NCBI RefSeq assembly: GCF_900091455.1
Contig: NZ_LT607412.1
Span: 3,906,001 to 3,970,000, forward strand
Source: Micromonospora coriariae
GTDB taxonomy: Bacteria > Actinomycetota > Actinomycetes > Mycobacteriales > Micromonosporaceae
Direction of reading: 5' to 3'
DNA: 64,000 nucleotides
The translations under genes were made by a program, and so were the position numbers. The notes below the pieces were generated by a model, which ran no database searches, had not been told where the DNA came from, and saw nothing but the letters and a program-made list of their open reading frames with translations. Of the stretch, positions 18,869 to 26,760 are shown piece after piece. How positions within the stretch are numbered: position 1 is the stretch's first letter; every line of letters begins with the position of its first letter.

Positions 18869-20928
18869 TGGGACAGAGCAACACGATCCGGATCCTGGAC
18901 GGCAACACCTTCGTCGTCTGCGAGGACACCGGCGACATCGAGGCGACACCGAGTGAGCCGACCGGGCTGTTCTCCATCGACACCCGCTTTCTGTCCACCT
19001 GGGTGCTGACCGTGAACGGCGAGCGGCTCAACTCGCTCTCCTTCGACGACCTCCAGTACTTCGAATCGCGGTTCTTCCTGGTGCCCGGGATGGCCACGCA
19101 CTACATCGACGCAAAGTTGTCGATCATCCGGGAACGTGCGGTCGGCGGCAGCTTCCGGGAGCAGATCACCATCCTCAACCACGACGAGAAGCCGGTGGAT
19201 CTGGAGATCCGGATGGAGGCGGCGTCGGACTTCGCCGACCTGTTCCAGGTCAAGGACGAGATCCTGAACAAGAAGGGCGAGATCTACAGCGAGGTCGAGG
19301 CGGACCGGTTGCGGTTGGGCTACCGCCGGGGCAACTTCCGACGGGAGACGATCATCTCCTCGTCCGTGGCGCCCCGCTACGACAGCAAGGGATTCGCGTA
19401 CACCGTCCACCTGGAACCCAACGAGCAGTGGGACACCGCGATCGACGTCCAGACGCAGGCGATCGGGCCCGGGGACCGGGACCTGCGGATCGGGCTGCGG
19501 GTGCACGGCGGCGAGCGGCTGGCCCTCCAGCACGACCTGGAGAAGTGGATCGCGGACGCGCCCAAGGTCAACAGTGAGCATGGCCGGGTGTCCAGCACGT
19601 ACCAGCGCAGTCTGATCGACCTGGCGGCGCTGCGCTTCTCGCCGCTGTCGCTCGGCGGCGCCACCCTGCCGGCCGCCGGCCTTCCCTGGTTCATGACGAT
19701 GTTCGGCCGGGACAGCATCCTCACCTGCCTGCAGACGCTGCCGTTCACCCCGCAACTGTCGAAGACCACGCTGCGGATCCTGGCCGCACTCCAGGGCAGC
19801 CGGTTCGACGACTTCCGCGACGAGGACCCCGGGCGGATCCTGCACGAGATGCGCTACGGCGAAACCGCCGCCTTCGAGGAGCAGCCACACTCGCCGTACT
19901 ACGGCTCGGTGGACGCGACACCGCTGTTCGTCGTGCTGCTCGACGAGTACGAGCGGTGGTCCGGGGACGTCGCACTGGTCAAGGAGCTGGAGCAGGAGTC
20001 CCGGGCGGCGCTGAAGTGGATCGACAGCTACGCCGACCTGATCGGCAACGGCTACATCTGGTACGAGCGGCGCAACACCGACACCGGCCTGGAGAACCAG
20101 TGCTGGAAGGACTCCTGGGACTCGATCTCCTACTCCGACGGCACGCTGCCGCCGTTCCCCCGGGCCACCTGTGAGGTGCAGGGGTACGCGTACGACGCGA
20201 AGGTCCGCGGGGCGCGGCTGGCCCGGGAGTTCTGGGGTGACCCGGAGTTCGCCGACCAGTTGGAGCGGGAGGCGGAGGAGCTGAAGCAGCGGTTCAACCG
20301 CGACTGGTGGGTGGCCGACGGCGAGTACTACGCCCTGGCCCTGGACCCGGACGGTCGCCAGTGCGACGTCCTCAGCTCGAACATCGGTCACCTGCTGTGG
20401 AGCGGGATCGTCGAACCCGAGCGGGCCGAGAAGCTCGCGCAGCACCTGGTCGGGCCGCGTCTCTTCACCGGGTGGGGGGTGCGGACGCTGGCCGAGGGAG
20501 AGGCACGGTACAACCCCATCGGCTACCACAACGGCACGATCTGGCCGTTCGACAACTCCTTCATCGCCTGGGGTCTGCGCCGGTACGGCTTCACCGAGGA
20601 GGCCGCCACTATCGCCAGCGGCATCCTGGACGCGGCAACCTACTTCGACGGGCGGTTGCCGGAGGCGTTCGGCGGCTACCCGCGGGAGCTGACGAAGTTC
20701 CCGGTGGAGTACCCGACGGCTTGCAGCCCGCAGGCATGGTCGACAGGTACGCCGCTGCTGCTGCTGCGCACAATGCTCGGCCTGGAACCACACGAGGGGC
20801 ACCTGGCGGTCGATCCACAGTTGCCGAGGGGAATGGGCCGTATCGAGGTGCTGGACATCCCGGGCCGCTGGGGGCGGGTGGACGCGTTCGCCCGGGGCCG
20901 GATCGACCTCCAGGAGCTCTCCGACTGA
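18868..20928 (+). CDS. Amylo-alpha-1,6-glucosidase / glycogen debranching-type enzyme
   Basis: 686 residues. The N-terminal domain (about 1-230, from LDGNTFVVCEDTGDIEATPSEPTGLFSIDTRFLSTW) is the bacterial-type debranching N-terminal domain. The rest is an (alpha/alpha)6 barrel with PWFMTMFGRDSILTCLQTL, ENQCWKDSWDSISYSDG and RYNPIGYHNGTIWPFDNSFIAWGL, motifs of GH133/MGH1-type glucosidases with acidic residues in the active-site loops. It probably removes alpha-1,6 branches or acts on related glucosides. No signal peptide. Coupled by a 1-bp overlap to the SCP2-like gene; followed by a strong terminator. Confidence 0.85.
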   Translation: MGQSNTIRILDGNTFVVCEDTGDIEATPSEPTGLFSIDTRFLSTWVLTVNGERLNSLSFDDLQYFESRFFLVPGMATHYIDAKLSIIRERAVGGSFREQITILNHDEKPVDLEIRMEAASDFADLFQVKDEILNKKGEIYSEVEADRLRLGYRRGNFRRETIISSSVAPRYDSKGFAYTVHLEPNEQWDTAIDVQTQAIGPGDRDLRIGLRVHGGERLALQHDLEKWIADAPKVNSEHGRVSSTYQRSLIDLAALRFSPLSLGGATLPAAGLPWFMTMFGRDSILTCLQTLPFTPQLSKTTLRILAALQGSRFDDFRDEDPGRILHEMRYGETAAFEEQPHSPYYGSVDATPLFVVLLDEYERWSGDVALVKELEQESRAALKWIDSYADLIGNGYIWYERRNTDTGLENQCWKDSWDSISYSDGTLPPFPRATCEVQGYAYDAKVRGARLAREFWGDPEFADQLEREAEELKQRFNRDWWVADGEYYALALDPDGRQCDVLSSNIGHLLWSGIVEPERAEKLAQHLVGPRLFTGWGVRTLAEGEARYNPIGYHNGTIWPFDNSFIAWGLRRYGFTEEAATIASGILDAATYFDGRLPEAFGGYPRELTKFPVEYPTACSPQAWSTGTPLLLLRTMLGLEPHEGHLAVDPQLPRGMGRIEVLDIPGRWGRVDAFARGRIDLQELSD

Positions 20929-20935
20929 CGCGCCG

Positions 20936-20971
20936 CGCCCGGGCCGGTCCCCGTCGGGGGCGGCCCGGGCG
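20936..20971. terminator. Bidirectional terminator between converging genes
   Basis: CGCCCGGGCC (20936-20945) and GGCCCGGGCG (20962-20971) form a 10-bp stem with an inner CCCC/GGGG pair, located between the debranching-type gene and the opposing hydrolase gene. Confidence 0.75.
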
Positions 20972-20981
20972 GTCAGTGTGG

Positions 20982-21623
20982 TCAGCCGGGCGGCAGCACG
21001 GTGTCCAGGAAGGCGGCGGCCACCGCGAGCAGGTCCGGTCGGTCCAGCTCGAGCGCGTGGCCACCGTGTGTCACCCAGCTGTGCACCGCGTGCCCGGCGG
21101 CGAGCAACGCACCGGTGAACCGGACGGTCTGGCTCACCGGGACCGCGCTGTCGGCCGTTCCGTGCACCAGCAGCACCGGCACCCGGTTGCCGACATGGGT
21201 GCCGACCGTGGCGTCGACGGTGGCCGGGTCGCCGGTCGCGGGCGGGTGGCCGAGCAGGTCGACCCACGGATCGTTGCCGGCGCGCAGCCGTACCCATTCG
21301 GGGTCGAGCGGGTCCACGGCCGGCCAGTACGCCAGCACCCCGGCCACGTCGTCCGGCCGGTCGATGCCACGCAACCCCGCCTGGAGGGCGAGCATGGCCC
21401 CGGCCGAGTCGCCACCCACCAGCAGTGGCAGGCCGTCGTCGCGGGCGCGCCGGGCCTCCTCGCGTACGTCGGCCAACTGGGCCGGCCAGTGCGCCTCGTG
21501 CACCAGTCGGTAGCGGGCCGGCACCACCCGCAGCCCGTGCACGGCCAGAGCCGCACCGTCCTCGTCCGCCCGCCCGCGCCAGCCACCGCCGTGGATCCAG
21601 AGCAGCACCGCTCGTTCCGTCAT
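20982..21623 (-). CDS. Alpha/beta hydrolase of the HSL/esterase group
   Basis: 213 residues. Oxyanion motif HGGG in LWIHGGGWRGRA near residue 11, nucleophile elbow GGDSAGAMLALQ (serine about residue 71), and a C-terminal histidine in THGGHALEL. This is the hormone-sensitive lipase-like family without the N-terminal cap domain, so it is shorter than most. Probably a cytosolic esterase. It converges on the debranching enzyme gene. Substrate not determinable. Confidence 0.85.
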   Translation of the reverse strand: MTERAVLLWIHGGGWRGRADEDGAALAVHGLRVVPARYRLVHEAHWPAQLADVREEARRARDDGLPLLVGGDSAGAMLALQAGLRGIDRPDDVAGVLAYWPAVDPLDPEWVRLRAGNDPWVDLLGHPPATGDPATVDATVGTHVGNRVPVLLVHGTADSAVPVSQTVRFTGALLAAGHAVHSWVTHGGHALELDRPDLLAVAAAFLDTVLPPG

Positions 21624-21746
21624 TCCGCCATCCTGCGACCAGGTCCGACGGGCGGCCAAGGGGATCCGCCGAGGGCAGAATGAACAGCGCCGTTCCGACC
21701 GGTCTCCACCCAGGCGCCCCTCAGTCGGGCAGGGTAGATTCTGCGA

Positions 21747-22499
21747 ATGCCGGAGTTCGTGTACCCGCCCGTTATCGCCGTCGCCAAGACGATGTTTCGT
21801 GTCCTCGACCTGAAGATCACGATCGAGGGCGCCCACCACGTACCGCGTACCGGCGGGGCGGTGCTGGCCAGCAACCACGTCAGCTACCTCGACTTCATCT
21901 TCGCGGGGTTGGGCGCGAACGCGTCGGGTCGTCTGGTCCGGTTCATGGCCAAGCAGTCGGTCTTCGCGCACAAGATCTCCGGTCCGCTGATGCGTGGAAT
22001 GCGGCACATCCCGGTGGACCGGCAGGCCGGGGCCGCCTCGTTCCGCGCCGCCGTGGCCGCGCTCAAGCGTGGCGAGGTCGTCGGCGTCTTCCCGGAGGCG
22101 ACGATCAGCCAGTCCTTCACCGTCAAGGAGCTCAAGAGCGGCACCGTCCGGATGGCCCGGTCGGCGAAGGTGCCGGTGCTGCCGGTCGCGCTGTGGGGCA
22201 CCCAACGCCTCTGGACGAAGGGACGCCCGCGCACCCTCACCCGCCGGCACACGCCGATCAGCATCCTGATCGGCGAGCCGATCGACCCGGCGGATTTCCC
22301 GGACCCGAACGTGCTGGCCGCCGAGTTGACCACCCGCCTCAGTGCGCTCGTCGACCGGGCGCAGCGGGAGTACCCGGACGCGCCGGCCGGCCCGGACGAC
22401 ACCTGGTGGCTGCCGGCGCACCTGGGCGGCAGCGCGCCGACTCCGGAGGAGGCCGCTGCCCTGGACGCCGCCGCCGAGCACCGCACTCCCAGCGCCTGA
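21747..22499 (+). CDS. 1-acyl-sn-glycerol-3-phosphate acyltransferase-like protein
   Basis: 250 residues. The PlsC motif NHVSYLD (N-H-x4-D) is at about residue 47, with RGMRHIPVDRQAG and FPEATISQSF (F-P-E-G-like block) and VPVLPVALWGT downstream. It transfers an acyl chain to lysophosphatidic acid or a related acceptor at the inner membrane face. TAGATT lies six nt before the ATG, an unusually good leaderless promoter layout. Plain PlsC versus a specialised acyltransferase cannot be separated. Confidence 0.88.
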   Translation: MPEFVYPPVIAVAKTMFRVLDLKITIEGAHHVPRTGGAVLASNHVSYLDFIFAGLGANASGRLVRFMAKQSVFAHKISGPLMRGMRHIPVDRQAGAASFRAAVAALKRGEVVGVFPEATISQSFTVKELKSGTVRMARSAKVPVLPVALWGTQRLWTKGRPRTLTRRHTPISILIGEPIDPADFPDPNVLAAELTTRLSALVDRAQREYPDAPAGPDDTWWLPAHLGGSAPTPEEAAALDAAAEHRTPSA

Positions 22500-22583
22500 C
22501 TGCCTCGGCGGTGGCCGGATCGTTCCGCATCCGGGCATGATGGTGTCTGCCGTCGGGGCGGTCCTGCGGTCAGGATCGGAGCC

Positions 22584-23192
22584 ATGAGCAGAGCAGCACT
22601 CGTCGTGATCGACGTCCAGGAGTCCTTCCGTCAGCGCCCGATCTGGGCGTACGGCTCCAACCCCGACCTGGTCCGGCAGGTAGACCGGCTGGTCGCCGCC
22701 GCCCGTGAGCGTGGCGACCTGGTGGTCTGGGTCCTGCACTCGGAGCCCGGCACGGGCGGGCTCTTCGACCCGGCCCTCGGGCACGTGCGGCTGATCGACG
22801 GGCTGGTCCCGGTCGAGGGCGAGCCGACGTTGGTCAAGACCGCGCACAACGCCTTCACCACCACCAACCTTCAGCAACTGCTCACCGTGGCCGGCGTGCA
22901 CGACCTCACCGTCTGCGGCATCCGCACCGAGCAGTGCGTCGAGACCACCACCCGGGTCGGCGCCGACCTCGGCTACCGGATGACCTTCGTCACCGACGCC
23001 ACGCTGACCTTCCCCATTCCGCACCGGGATCTGCCGGAGACCGCCACCGTCGAGGAGATCCTCGCCGACCCGCGCACCCTGACCAACGAGGAGATCGTCA
23101 CCCGCACCGAGTACGCGCTGGCCGGCCGCTTCGCCACCATCGCGACGGTGGACGAGTTGACCGGCGCGACCTACGCCGGCGCCCGGGGCTGA
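22584..23192 (+). CDS. Isochorismatase-family cysteine hydrolase
   Basis: 202 residues. The catalytic triad of the family is visible: Asp in ALVVIDVQESF, Lys in TLVKTAHNAF and Cys in ICGIRTEQCVETT-like context (TVCGIRTEQCVETTTR). It hydrolyses an amide or vinyl-ether bond; homologues include nicotinamidases and N-carbamoylsarcosine amidases. CAGGAT lies seven nt before the ATG. Four bases downstream starts a GlxA-type regulator that probably controls it. Confidence 0.88.
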   Translation: MSRAALVVIDVQESFRQRPIWAYGSNPDLVRQVDRLVAAARERGDLVVWVLHSEPGTGGLFDPALGHVRLIDGLVPVEGEPTLVKTAHNAFTTTNLQQLLTVAGVHDLTVCGIRTEQCVETTTRVGADLGYRMTFVTDATLTFPIPHRDLPETATVEEILADPRTLTNEEIVTRTEYALAGRFATIATVDELTGATYAGARG

Positions 23193-23196
23193 CCGA

Positions 23197-24177
23197 GTGA
23201 CCCGGGTCGTCTTCCTGCTGGTCCCGCAGTTGCACCTGCTGGACCTCGCCGGGCCGGCCCAGGTCTTCTCCAGCGCCGCCGACCTCGGCTACGACTACCG
23301 GCTGCACTACGTCGCCGAGCGGGAGCAGGTGCCCACCGTGCAGGGCGTACCGCTGGTCGCCGACACCCGTTGGCCCGAGCTGACCCCGGACGACCTGGTG
23401 CTGGTGCCGGGCTGGCGGCCCGCGGCGCACGGGCCGCAGGGGCCGGTTTCGCCCGTCGACCTGCGGCGGTTGGCCGATCATCACGCCGCCGGCGGCACCG
23501 TGGCCAGCGTCTGCGCCGGCGCGTACGCCCTCGGCCGGGCCGGCCTGCTCGACGGCCGGCGCTGCACCACTCACCACGAGGTGCAGGACGACCTGGCCCG
23601 TCGGCATCCGGCGGCGCGGGTGGTCCGCGACGTGCTGTACGTGGTCGACGACCGGGTGGTCACCTCGGCCGGCATCGCCAGCGGCATCGACGTGGCGCTG
23701 CACCTGGTGGCCACCCGGCACGGCCCGGCGGTCGCCGCCCGGATCGCCCGCACGCTGGTCGTCTACGCGCGGCGCAACGGGCACGAGCAGCAGGCCAGCG
23801 CGATGATGCGACACCGCTCGCACCTCTCCGACGCTGTCCACCAGGTGCAGGATCTGATCGACAGCCGGTACGCGGAGCCCCTGCCCCTGGCCGAGCTGGC
23901 CGCCGCCGGTGGCGTGGCCGAACGGACGTTGACCCGGCTGTTCCGCGCGACCACGGGGCTCACGCCGCTCGGCTACCAGCAGTTGCTGCGGGTGGAACGC
24001 GCCGAGCACCTGATCGGGCACGGCGCGACGGTGGAGGCCGCCGCGCGGACCGTCGGCTTCACGGACGCCCGGATGCTGCGCCGCCTGCGAGCCCGCCCCA
24101 CCGGGTCGGCTCCGGCCCGGAACGGTAGTAGTCGTCCCGGGATCGGAACTCCACCGGCAGCGAGCCGGGCAGCGTGA
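23197..24177 (+). CDS. GlxA-type AraC-family transcriptional regulator
   Basis: 326 residues. An N-terminal DJ-1/PfpI-like domain (VVFLLVPQLHLLDLAGPAQVF; VASVCAGAYALGRAG with the nucleophile-elbow Cys) is followed by two AraC helix-turn-helix units (LPLAELAAAGGVAERTLTRLFRATTGLTPLGYQQ and ATVEAAARTVGFTDARMLRRL). The second half of the last HTH is cut short. After about residue 290 the protein runs on in a low-complexity tail with unusual codons (AGT AGT) inside the 3' end of the opposing gene. The real functional end may be earlier. Confidence 0.82.
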   Translation: MTRVVFLLVPQLHLLDLAGPAQVFSSAADLGYDYRLHYVAEREQVPTVQGVPLVADTRWPELTPDDLVLVPGWRPAAHGPQGPVSPVDLRRLADHHAAGGTVASVCAGAYALGRAGLLDGRRCTTHHEVQDDLARRHPAARVVRDVLYVVDDRVVTSAGIASGIDVALHLVATRHGPAVAARIARTLVVYARRNGHEQQASAMMRHRSHLSDAVHQVQDLIDSRYAEPLPLAELAAAGGVAERTLTRLFRATTGLTPLGYQQLLRVERAEHLIGHGATVEAAARTVGFTDARMLRRLRARPTGSAPARNGSSRPGIGTPPAASRAA

Positions 24178-24781
24178 CCCGGGTTTCTCCGGTGAGCAAC
24201 GCGGCGCCTTCCCGCAGCAGCAGCACGTCACGCTCCTGCGCGGAGAGGTCGACCAGTTGCGGGCGGGTGAGCCGGAACATGGCCACCGCCCGGCGGACCT
24301 GCCGGGCCAGCGCGATGACCTCTTCGGCCGGGCCGCCGAGGGCCAGCGCCGGTTGTTGGATGGTGCGCAGCGCGTCGCAGACGATCAGCAGCTGCTCCGG
24401 CCCGTCCGGGCCTCCCGGCGGCAGCTCCAACCGGGACGGCCACTGCCAGCGGATCTGCCCGCTCATCAGGCCGGCGGGCCGGCCCGCCGGCCGGCGCGGG
24501 GGCGTCTCGTCGGCGACCAGGGACAGCTGCGCCCCGGTGCCGACCCAGCAGATTCGTTGGTCGGTGACGGTCACCGACACCGGCCCCGGGAGCCGCCAGC
24601 CGCGCCGCGCCTCGGTCGGCCCGAGCAGGTAGCCCGAGACCAGCAACCGGTAACGGCCGAGCACCTTCTCGCCGGGCACCGGTCGCAGGGCGTAGCGGCG
24701 GTCCAGGATGGGCCCCGCATCGTCGTCCGGCGCGTCGAACCGGTGGGGACCGATGAAGAAGGGGGACGCGTCGGCGTGCAT
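24059..24781 (-). CDS. Conserved hypothetical protein, PH-like N-terminal half
   Basis: 240 residues. The N-terminal half has strands like GRYRLLVSGYLLGPTEARRGWRLPGPVSVTVTDQRICWVGTG, the pattern V-T-x-x-R-I common in PH-type or GRAM-type barrels. The C-terminal part is helical (EEVIALARQVRRAVAMFRLTRP). ATG 24781 is preferred because GGGAGG lies 8 nt upstream. It lies 73 bp downstream of the LuxR-type regulator gene, maybe in the same transcript. Its 3' end overlaps the GlxA-type gene by 119 bp. Confidence 0.65.
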   Translation of the reverse strand: MHADASPFFIGPHRFDAPDDDAGPILDRRYALRPVPGEKVLGRYRLLVSGYLLGPTEARRGWRLPGPVSVTVTDQRICWVGTGAQLSLVADETPPRRPAGRPAGLMSGQIRWQWPSRLELPPGGPDGPEQLLIVCDALRTIQQPALALGGPAEEVIALARQVRRAVAMFRLTRPQLVDLSAQERDVLLLREGAALLTGETRVTLPGSLPVEFRSRDDYYRSGPEPTRWGGLAGGAASGRP

Positions 24782-24853
24782 CGTCACGACCTCCCGGGTC
24801 AGCTTGGTGTGCGTTGAGCCTCGCGGATCCGGGGGGCCGTGTCATGACGCCCG

Positions 24854-25567
24854 TTAGGGGGTCGGCCGGTCGTGCGTCGCCTGTGACCGGTAGATGCCGA
24901 TCTCCTCCGGGCGGACGAGGCCGTCCTCGATCGCCCGGGCGAGCAGCGCCGCCTTTGTGGCGGCCGGCCGCCCCGCTCGGGTGTACTTGATCCGCGCACG
25001 GTCGACGTACTGCTTCACGGTGTGTTCGCTGATCTGCATCCGGCGGGCCACCGACGCCTTGGACATCGACTGGAACCAGAGCAGCAGCGCCTCGCGCTCC
25101 TTGTCGGACAGCATCGGCCGGTCCGGCCGCGGGTCGCCGACCATCGCGCCGGCCAGCGCGGGCGGCACGTACGGGCGGTCGCTCGCCGCGGCCAGAACGG
25201 TCGCCACGCAGTGCTCGCGGCCCTCGTGCTTGGCCAGGAAGGCCACCGCCCCGGCGTCCAGCGCGGCGAGCATCGTCTCCGGGTCGGTGTGCTCGGAGTA
25301 GACCACCACCCGCCGTCCGGTGGCGCTCAGCTCGGCCAGCTTGTCCAGCGCCATCCGGCCGTGCAGTCGCAGGTCGAGCAGGACCACGTCGGCATCCGGC
25401 GCCGCCCGCAACACCTCGTCCGGGTCGTCCCCGGTGGACAGCACGGTCAGCCTCGGCTCGCTGGCGAGCCAGGCGCGGACGCCCTCGACAACCACCGGGT
25501 GGTCGTCGACGATCGCCACGCCGACCGGTCGGTCGCCGATCATCTCCGCCACCGGGTCTGCGCCCAT
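24854..25567 (-). CDS. LuxR/NarL-family response regulator
   Basis: 237 residues. Receiver domain with VAIVDDHPVVVEGVRAWL (acidic pocket DD), phospho-acceptor Asp in DVVLLDLRLHG, Thr/Ser position VVYSEH and Lys in AFLAKHEG. The C-terminal LuxR helix-turn-helix is MLSDKEREALLLWFQSMSKASVARRMQISEHTVKQYVDRARIKY. The start overlaps the preceding kinase-like gene by 28 bp. It is probably phosphorylated by the intact kinase encoded at 26750. Targets unknown. Confidence 0.9.
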   Translation of the reverse strand: MGADPVAEMIGDRPVGVAIVDDHPVVVEGVRAWLASEPRLTVLSTGDDPDEVLRAAPDADVVLLDLRLHGRMALDKLAELSATGRRVVVYSEHTDPETMLAALDAGAVAFLAKHEGREHCVATVLAAASDRPYVPPALAGAMVGDPRPDRPMLSDKEREALLLWFQSMSKASVARRMQISEHTVKQYVDRARIKYTRAGRPAATKAALLARAIEDGLVRPEEIGIYRSQATHDRPTP

Positions 25568-26760
25568 CTGATGTCCCCGTCCCGTTCGTAGAGGTGCCGC
25601 ACCGGCCCGTCGTCGTGCTCCCCGGGCGGCGGCCCGGTCGCCTCCGGCCCGTCCCGGTCCGGTGTGACCAGGCTGACCACGACCTCGTCCCGACCGGAGA
25701 CGACTGTCAGTCGGGCCCAGCCCCGGGCGTCGGCGAGGATGCCGGTGAGCGGGTCGGCGAGCCGGCGGCGGATCTCCACCGGCAGTGGTGGCGGGTTGCC
25801 GATGGTGACCAGATCGATCGGCAGCCCGTTGCGTTCGGCCAGGTCGGCGGCCGCGCGCAGCTCGTGCAGCAGCGGGTCGGGCACGTCGTCGGATTCGGCG
25901 ATCAGGCGGCGCAGCCGGGCCGCGGCCAGCACGCACCGGCGCTGCACCTCCGGGTCGTCCGGGTCGGCCTGCCCGTCGGCCAGTTCGCCGAGCACCCGCC
26001 CGGCCGCCGCACCGACCAGGGCGAGCCGGTTCCGGCGCTCCCGCAGGCCCTGTTCGGCGGCGTCCCGTTCCGCGGCCATCGCGTGCATGGCGGCCGCCGA
26101 GGCGGCCCGTTCGCGGGCCAGGCCGACGATCGTCACGCCGCCCACGAAGACCGCCACCGGCAGTGAGAAGGTGCCGTAGACGTACATCGCGTAGCGGGCC
26201 AGGTCGGCCGGCTCGTGGCCGTGCCCGAGCACGGCGACCAGGGCGATCAACGCGTGCGTGGTCAGCAGCGCGACGAGCCCGGTGACCCGCCGACCCCACA
26301 TCGCCAGCAGGAAGAACCAGCCGAGGGTGCTCCACACCCAGTTGGCAGCGGCGAACAGTTGTCGTTCACCAACCGCGGCGAAGACCGCCGCGTCGACGGC
26401 GAGCAGCAGCCCGGCGAGTGGCCACGGCGGCAGCTGCGCTCCGCGCAGCAGCCGCATCCCGGCCACCACCCCGGCGACGGCGACCAACAGCCAGCCGCCG
26501 AGCACCACCGCCGGCGCGGCGAAGTCCGCGCGGGCACCCAGCACCGCCGGCAGCCCGATCGCGACGTGCCAGGCCAGCGCGATCGCGACCGAGACGATCC
26601 GGGCACCCCGGTCGGAGGCGTGCGCCACGGCGGCCGGCGCGGCGAGCACAGCCGTGGGTGCCGGGCCCCGGGGCGCCGGCACGCTGGCCCGGCCCGGCTG
26701 CGGATCCGTGGCCCTGGGTGCCGTGGTGCGGTCCGTCGAGGCGCCGAGGTCAGCCGACAC
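25540..26760 (-). CDS. Histidine-kinase-like membrane protein, apparently lacking catalytic motifs
   Basis: 406 residues. About five hydrophobic segments (residues about 50-210, e.g. VVLGGWLLVAVAGVVAGMRL and YGTFSLPVAVFVGGVTIVGLA) are followed by a coiled coil (AAERDAAEQGLRERRNRLALVG) and a C-terminal domain in the place of DHp/HATPase. At the H-box the sequence is RNRLALVGAAAGRVL without histidine, and no N-box or D-x-G-x-G box is seen. It resembles a pseudokinase partner. GTG start overlaps the upstream kinase stop by 11 bp. Confidence 0.7.
   Translation of the reverse strand: MSADLGASTDRTTAPRATDPQPGRASVPAPRGPAPTAVLAAPAAVAHASDRGARIVSVAIALAWHVAIGLPAVLGARADFAAPAVVLGGWLLVAVAGVVAGMRLLRGAQLPPWPLAGLLLAVDAAVFAAVGERQLFAAANWVWSTLGWFFLLAMWGRRVTGLVALLTTHALIALVAVLGHGHEPADLARYAMYVYGTFSLPVAVFVGGVTIVGLARERAASAAAMHAMAAERDAAEQGLRERRNRLALVGAAAGRVLGELADGQADPDDPEVQRRCVLAAARLRRLIAESDDVPDPLLHELRAAADLAERNGLPIDLVTIGNPPPLPVEIRRRLADPLTGILADARGWARLTVVSGRDEVVVSLVTPDRDGPEATGPPPGEHDDGPVRHLYERDGDIRWAQTRWRR

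Noticed and set aside
18793..21297. Long minus-strand open frame opposite the debranching enzyme
   Set aside because: It mirrors the codon structure of the well-supported plus-strand gene and shows no motif; a G+C-driven shadow.
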